From NCBI GenBank assembly GCA_021604265.1, contig BQIY01000048.1, forward strand, positions 1-10,007: a DNA stretch of 10,007 nucleotides. The letters run 5' to 3'. The position numbers and the translations under genes are program-made. The notes beneath the pieces were generated by a model. That model did not search any database. It saw only the letters and a program-made list of their open reading frames with translations, and was not told the origin of the DNA. Of this stretch, positions 5,871-10,007 are shown piece by piece. How positions within the stretch are numbered: position 1 is the stretch's first letter; each line of letters begins with the position of its first letter. Source of the stretch: Nitrospirales bacterium (lineage in GTDB: Bacteria > Nitrospirota > Nitrospiria > Nitrospirales > UBA8639).

Positions 5871-6637
5871 GACCTGTCACGACCCTGCTGGCGAAAGAAT
5901 TGCGCTGTTACTTCGTCTCACCCATTGTGTACGTCATTGCAGCCGTGTTTTTAGGTCTCGTCGGACTGCTGAGTTATTGGGCTGTAGTCAATGCCAGTGG
6001 GCAGGCCTTACGAATGATGCAAGTGTCGAATACCTATGCCCAAATTAACTTAAATGACCTGGTCTTCCGGCCCATGTTCTTCAGCATGAACCTTGTCCTG
6101 ATGTTTGTCTTACCGCTGTTGACGATGCGCACCTTTGCAGAAGAACGAAAACTCCGGACGTTTGAGTTGCTGCTCACGTCTCCGATCGGCATTAATGAAA
6201 TTGTCTCAGCCAAATTCCTCAGCGTGCTGGTCATTTATCTGATTCTTCTCATCTTCACCGGATTGATTCCGTTGGTGCTCTCAGCTTACGTCAGCTTCAA
6301 TTGGGACCCCATCTGGACTGGCTTTGTCGCCTTGCTGCTCCAGGGCGCATTTATGCTCGCTATTGGCGTCCTGGCCTCAGCGATGACCGAGAATCAAATC
6401 ATTGCGGCATTTTTGAGCTTTGGCATTATTTTACTGATTTGGCTGCTCGGCCTCTTCGCCACAGTCCTTGGGGATTCGACGTTAGGACACCTCTTCTCGT
6501 ACCTCTCATTCACCGAGCATTACGAACGTCTGGTTCGAGGTCTCGTGAGTGTGAAAGATATTGTGTATTACCTCTCAGGCATGGCCTTTATGTGGTTTGC
6601 TGCCCATCAAGTGATTGACGCCCATCGATGGAAATGA
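5867..6637 (+). CDS. ABC-2 type permease, GldF-like
   Basis: This 256-residue inner-membrane protein has about six hydrophobic segments (near 19-41, 70-88, 115-141, 152-172, 177-201 and 231-248). The EERKLRTFELLLTSP motif (92-106) between segments 2 and 3 is the cytoplasmic coupling-helix region typical of ABC-2 and GldF permeases. The N-terminal LLAKELRCYFVSPI and the late SYLSFTEHYERLVRGL segment are also characteristic. It would form the membrane channel with the ATPase encoded just upstream, probably as a dimer. Its ATG overlaps the ATPase stop by 4 bp, and its own stop overlaps the next gene, which indicates translational coupling. Substrate unknown. Confidence 0.92.
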   Translation: MRPVTTLLAKELRCYFVSPIVYVIAAVFLGLVGLLSYWAVVNASGQALRMMQVSNTYAQINLNDLVFRPMFFSMNLVLMFVLPLLTMRTFAEERKLRTFELLLTSPIGINEIVSAKFLSVLVIYLILLIFTGLIPLVLSAYVSFNWDPIWTGFVALLLQGAFMLAIGVLASAMTENQIIAAFLSFGIILLIWLLGLFATVLGDSTLGHLFSYLSFTEHYERLVRGLVSVKDIVYYLSGMAFMWFAAHQVIDAHRWK

Positions 6638-8157
6638 GTCGTTTTATCCCCATTCTCGGTGGTCTCGGAATCATCCTCGCTCTCGCAGGCGTGATAGTCC
6701 CGCTCATTGTTCCTCAAACCCATTGGTTCACGACTGCTTGTGAAATCGTTGCCTTGCTGTGCTTAACGACTGTCTGCTTCTATCACATCAAAACCATTAA
6801 AAGCTTTTCACAGCAACGCTCCACACGAATGGGGCTGAACAGCATCGTGGCAGTCGTGATGGTTGGAGCGATTCTGGTGATCATCAATTTCCTCGCGGCT
6901 CGTCATGCCCCGGAATGGGACTATTCCGAAACTCAGCACTTCACCCTTTCCAGGCAGACCTACCAAGTTTTACGAAAATTGGAGCAACCGGTTGCGATTA
7001 AAGTCTTTGCTCATGAGCGAAGCCCCAACTTTGCAGCCTTTCGCGATTTACTGAATACCTACACAAAAGAAACATCAAAAGTCTCTGTAGAATTTATCGA
7101 TCCCGAGCGGCAACCTGACATGGCCAAAGCCTATGCCATCACGCAGGTTGATACGGCAGTTGTCGAAAGCTCAGCACAAAAAATCTATCTCAACGAAGCT
7201 TCAGAAAATGAAGTCACCAATGCCTTGCTCCGCGTAACCCAAACCGCTAAAAAACGGCTGATCTTTCTCACCGGCCATGGAGAAAAAGGATTAACCGACC
7301 AACAATCGTCCGGTCTCTCCCGTGCTCAAGATGCATTAGAGAAACAGGGGTATCAGATCGACACAATTCCCAACATGACGCGTGAACACATCCAGTCAAC
7401 AGCTACAACAATCATCATGGCCTCACCTCAAGAACCATTGACGAAGGATGAACAAGTCAATCTCCAGCAGTATCTTCAGCAAGGAGGCCACTTGCTCCTA
7501 CTCGTTGACCCTCAGAATCAAGACTCAGTCGATGCCCTCACTCAGCATTGGGGCGTGACATTAGGGAAAGGGATTGTGGTCGACGAAGAACATCGGCTTG
7601 GACGCGGCAGTCCCACGGCATTGCAGATTCGAACCTTTACCGGTCATGACATCACTGATGAATTTACCGTACCGATCCTGCTTCCCGTCTCTCGATACAT
7701 TGACTTTGACATGGAAAACGGTCAAGACTGGGACTTCGTGTCGCTCGCGCAAACATCAGAGAATAGTTGGGCAGAAATGAATACGACGAAGACCACGCCG
7801 GAACTGAACACCGGTGAAGATGTCGAAGGACCGCTCACCATCGCCGCCGCCTTAACCGCAAAGACCTCATCGGAGGAGGGTCAGAATCCGGCCAAGATTG
7901 TGATCGTCGGCAACTCATCGTTTACGACAAATGGCTATTTGACCTATCCCGGCAATACCGACTTCTTTTTAAAAACCGTCGCCTGGCTGGCGGACGAAGG
8001 ACACCTGGTCTCCATCACGCCTAAGGAACCAGCCTTCCGGCCATTTGTCCCCAATCCGTCTCAGGAACAAGCCCTGCTTTTTTTCCAAGTCTTGTTCTTG
8101 CCGTCATTCACCTTATTTCTTGGGTTTTCTGTCTGGAAGAGACGCCGTCAGTTGTAA
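6634..8157 (+). CDS. GldG-like ABC transporter auxiliary protein
   Basis: From the ATG at 6634 this is 507 residues. It has three N-terminal membrane segments (about 6-26, 33-51 and 69-88), a large extracytoplasmic region, and a C-terminal membrane helix (about 481-500) ending in KRRRQL. Family marks include INFLAARH, the segment DYSETQHFTLSRQTYQVL, PVAIKVF, FIDPER and TGHGEK (near 213-218), as in GldG-type proteins of the ABC_transp_aux group. The soluble part is thought to act with the permease outside the membrane; no catalytic role is established. The start at 6634 overlaps the permease stop as ATGA, matching the previous gene junction; an in-frame ATG at 6628 adds two residues and neither has a strong ribosome binding site. 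A 120-bp gap separates it from the DUF4340 gene. Confidence 0.9.
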   Translation: MSRFIPILGGLGIILALAGVIVPLIVPQTHWFTTACEIVALLCLTTVCFYHIKTIKSFSQQRSTRMGLNSIVAVVMVGAILVIINFLAARHAPEWDYSETQHFTLSRQTYQVLRKLEQPVAIKVFAHERSPNFAAFRDLLNTYTKETSKVSVEFIDPERQPDMAKAYAITQVDTAVVESSAQKIYLNEASENEVTNALLRVTQTAKKRLIFLTGHGEKGLTDQQSSGLSRAQDALEKQGYQIDTIPNMTREHIQSTATTIIMASPQEPLTKDEQVNLQQYLQQGGHLLLLVDPQNQDSVDALTQHWGVTLGKGIVVDEEHRLGRGSPTALQIRTFTGHDITDEFTVPILLPVSRYIDFDMENGQDWDFVSLAQTSENSWAEMNTTKTTPELNTGEDVEGPLTIAAALTAKTSSEEGQNPAKIVIVGNSSFTTNGYLTYPGNTDFFLKTVAWLADEGHLVSITPKEPAFRPFVPNPSQEQALLFFQVLFLPSFTLFLGFSVWKRRRQL

Positions 8158-8277
8158 CAATACATGCGACAATCACGCCTGATTGAATCTAAGTTTCACA
8201 AGAAACAAGAGTTCTACATTGAATATGAAAGCAATCGAATAGGATGCGCATTATCTCTGCACTGGAGTCTGTAAAAG

Positions 8278-9645
8278 ATGTCTAGCTCGTACCGATTGAC
8301 CGTCATTCTCGCCGTCATTCTGCTGGGAATCGGAGGCTACGTGTATTTTGTCGATGTCCCGGCATCCGAGCAGGCGGTTCAGGTTAAGCAGGAACAACGG
8401 CAGCTGATTCCATTCGATGACCGTCACATCACGCAGCTGACATTAAAAACGGACAACGAACATATCATCTTTGACCGGGGCGAACGTGGCCGCTGGCTGA
8501 TTACCACACCATTGACAGCTCCAGCTGATGGACGAGAGGTCAGAAAAATTCTTCGCGCATTAACTCTGGGAAAAATCGAACGCGTCATTCAAGAGCAGGC
8601 AACTAACATTGAACAATACGGCCTTGAACCGCCCCATATGACCATCACCGTCACGGATGGAGAGCAAACCCTATCACTTGGCCTAGGAAATCCCGGTCCG
8701 TTTTCCTCTTCGCTGTATGTACGAAAATTCGCCGATAATAGTGTCGTCCTCACCACACTGGATGTCCTGACGTTCGCCAAAAAGAACTTATACACATTTC
8801 GGCTGAAAGACGTGAACTTTTTTAATCACGCGAATGTTGAACATCTCGAACTTCAGACTCAAGGGCAAAAGACCGTGCTCCACCGCGTTCCCGGCGTTCA
8901 TGGCATGAGTCCTAATTGGCGATTTACGCAACCAATCGAAGGACCGGCCGACAAAACAACCGTAGGCATTTTATTAATGGCGCTGGAAGATCTGAAAGCC
9001 GAAAAATTTGTGGATACGGAGAAGCAGAAACTCGCCCTTCTCAAATCTTTAGGCAAGCCCGTCGCTACGGCGGTCATGAAGACGGAAAAACACACGCACC
9101 CCGTATCATTTTATCAGAATGCCGAGGAAACCTACGCTCAAACCTCACCAGAGAAACCGCTATACCTGGTTCACTCACAAATCGTGAAGGAAGTTTCAAA
9201 AGGACTGTTTGGGTTACGCGACAAACGGCTATTAGGCATTCCAGTCGATGAACTGACCATCGTCCGCATTACGACTCCTCAAGAAACCTATGGACTCATT
9301 AATCAAAACGAGATATGGTTATGGGAAGAAGACCCTGCCACACCGCTGAACCAACAAGCCGTAAAACTCTTAGTCAGTCGTCTGGCCGACTTACCCGCCG
9401 AGCATCGTATCAAGAAAGAGGAAACGGCACTCGACCAATATGGATTAGACCAACCCATGTTTAAGATTGCGGCAACCGATCAACGGGGACGAGAACGAGG
9501 ACGCCTCCGTATCGGAAATGCGGAGCATGGCCTCGTCTACGCCACCGGCGCCGGGCTTCCCGGTATTGTCCAGGCCCGCTCAAACATCCTGACGCAAATT
9601 CCCGCCCTCTCACAACTCATCGAGCGCATTCACGAACGCGAATAA
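8278..9645 (+). CDS. Membrane-anchored DUF4340-type protein, partner of the GldAFG exporter
   Basis: This 455-residue protein has one N-terminal membrane helix (about 7-24) and a long extracytoplasmic part. I see three related modules, each opening with a Trp-led strand and a Pro-containing turn: RWLITTPLTAPADG (72-85), NWRFTQPIEGPADK (213-226) and IWLWEEDPATPLNQ (346-359). Each continues with a helix of the LLxALxxL type, and modules 1 and 3 have a YGLxxP motif (114-118 and 388-393). This is the DUF4340 pattern. Such genes commonly follow GldA-GldF-GldG type operons and are presumed to work with the exporter; the molecular role is unknown. GGAG lies 10 bases before the ATG. The spacing from the upstream gene is wider than within the core operon, so it may also have its own promoter, but I found no convincing one. 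Confidence 0.88.
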   Translation: MSSSYRLTVILAVILLGIGGYVYFVDVPASEQAVQVKQEQRQLIPFDDRHITQLTLKTDNEHIIFDRGERGRWLITTPLTAPADGREVRKILRALTLGKIERVIQEQATNIEQYGLEPPHMTITVTDGEQTLSLGLGNPGPFSSSLYVRKFADNSVVLTTLDVLTFAKKNLYTFRLKDVNFFNHANVEHLELQTQGQKTVLHRVPGVHGMSPNWRFTQPIEGPADKTTVGILLMALEDLKAEKFVDTEKQKLALLKSLGKPVATAVMKTEKHTHPVSFYQNAEETYAQTSPEKPLYLVHSQIVKEVSKGLFGLRDKRLLGIPVDELTIVRITTPQETYGLINQNEIWLWEEDPATPLNQQAVKLLVSRLADLPAEHRIKKEETALDQYGLDQPMFKIAATDQRGRERGRLRIGNAEHGLVYATGAGLPGIVQARSNILTQIPALSQLIERIHERE

Positions 9646-9896
9646 TTCCAGACCATCGAAAGGCTAAAACCCTGAGTATGGCCTTCACTCATGAATCGAT
9701 GGGACAACACTCATGATTTCCAATGAGTGAGAAGAGTGCTACCATCAGCACAAGACAAAAGAGACAAAAACTTGTTATCGAAGGCTCTCATGACCACGGG
9801 CAGCAATCGGAGACTTCTCCGCCTGGCCATTGCAGGCAGATCTCACACAACCATGCATGAGCCCATCGTCATCGTGCATTGTTCTTCAATCTCCCT
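9646..9896. other. Intergenic region with small hairpins and a repeated CACTCATGA
   Basis: CACTCATGA occurs at 9686-9694 and 9708-9716. The second copy can pair with ATGAGTG at 9723-9729 (7-bp stem, 8-base loop), but no T-run follows, so it is not a standard terminator. Two more small stems lie side by side: CGGAG-ACTT-CTCCG (9808-9821) and GCCTG/CAGGC (9821-9837). ATGCA (9853-9857) can also pair with TGCAT (9875-9879). An open frame of 36 residues (9790-9900) ends in an ATGA overlap with the next gene start. Nothing here is strong enough to call a gene or RNA. Confidence 0.35.
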
Positions 9897-10007
9897 ATGA
9901 ATATCATCATTCGATTTTGGCATAGTCTGAAAAATATATGGTTAAAATTTTTTTCCGATAATGGTCCATTTTTAGCCTCAGGACTCTCATTTGACCTTAT
10001 CCTCTAC
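9897..10007 (+). CDS. Start of a possible YihY/BrkB-family membrane protein (cut by window end)
   Basis: An ATG at 9897 opens a frame of 37 codons that reaches the right edge without a stop. It begins MNIIIRFWHSLKNIWL and continues with FFSDNGPFLASGLSFDLILY. The segment around D-N-G-P-x-x-A-x-x-L-x-F resembles the start of YihY/BrkB (formerly called RNase BN) inner-membrane proteins, in which a short amphipathic stretch precedes the first membrane helix. No good Shine-Dalgarno site precedes the ATG. The call rests on few residues and could be wrong. Confidence 0.5.
   Translation, partial: MNIIIRFWHSLKNIWLKFFSDNGPFLASGLSFDLILY

Noticed and set aside
8164..8274. 36-residue ORF filling the gap between the GldG-like and DUF4340 genes
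   Set aside because: It fits the gap neatly, ending 3 bases before the next ATG, but has no ribosome binding site and no recognisable features. It is most likely chance.
9708..9729. Terminator after the DUF4340 gene
   Set aside because: The 7-bp stem is A/T-containing with an 8-base loop and no following T-run, so it does not meet the usual form.
9790..9900. 36-residue ORF ending in an ATGA overlap with the possible YihY-type start
   Set aside because: The coupling arrangement is suggestive, but it lacks a Shine-Dalgarno site, has Arg/Ser/His-rich composition unlike a conserved small protein, and overlaps several small hairpins.

Overview
The window comes from a Gram-negative, diderm bacterium: it encodes an outer-membrane Pal-type lipoprotein, Sec-exported proteins and an HtpX membrane protease. 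The mix of a squalene/phytoene synthase, a cupredoxin with an unusual copper loop, a small Fe-S ferredoxin and a Gld-type ABC exporter, with roughly balanced base composition, reminds me of Nitrospirota (Nitrospira-like). That is an impression from the protein sequences, not a test, and no rRNA or lineage marker is present.

Layout. 1-123 holds a tiny unassigned ORF. 278-505 (+) is a 75-residue ferredoxin-like protein with seven cysteines. 504-886 is a tandem array of four 92-94 bp units between the converging 3' ends of the ferredoxin and a squalene/phytoene synthase family gene (906-1946, -). That gene follows a secreted cupredoxin gene (-) by 14 bp, probably as one operon. Divergent from the cupredoxin is htpX (2631-3515, +), which ends in a strong intrinsic terminator. 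A second array of three 92 bp units (about 3585-3883) separates htpX from the converging pal gene (3912-4613, -). Divergent from pal is a tightly coupled operon: ABC ATPase (4911-5870), ABC-2 permease (5867-6637), GldG-like auxiliary protein (6634-8157), then a membrane-anchored DUF4340-type protein (8278-9645). The first 37 codons of what may be a YihY/BrkB-family membrane protein run off the right edge (9897-10007).

How the genes work together. The ATPase, permease and GldG-like genes overlap by 4 bp at each junction (the second if translation starts at 6634) and form a Gld-type exporter. The DUF4340 protein is the usual partner of such clusters. Pal, HtpX and the exporter all act at the cell envelope. 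The squalene/phytoene synthase would make a C30 (or C40) isoprenoid for hopanoids or carotenoids.

Most notable observation. The two tandem arrays look unrelated at first, but when array 2 is read on the minus strand they share an approximately 40 bp junction core (about 28 of 40 positions by eye). They have the same period, and both sit between convergent genes. At each unit junction there is an inverted repeat whose arms differ between arrays but remain complementary. This suggests a dispersed, structured intergenic repeat family that expands by tandem duplication. I cannot name a described family that it belongs to.
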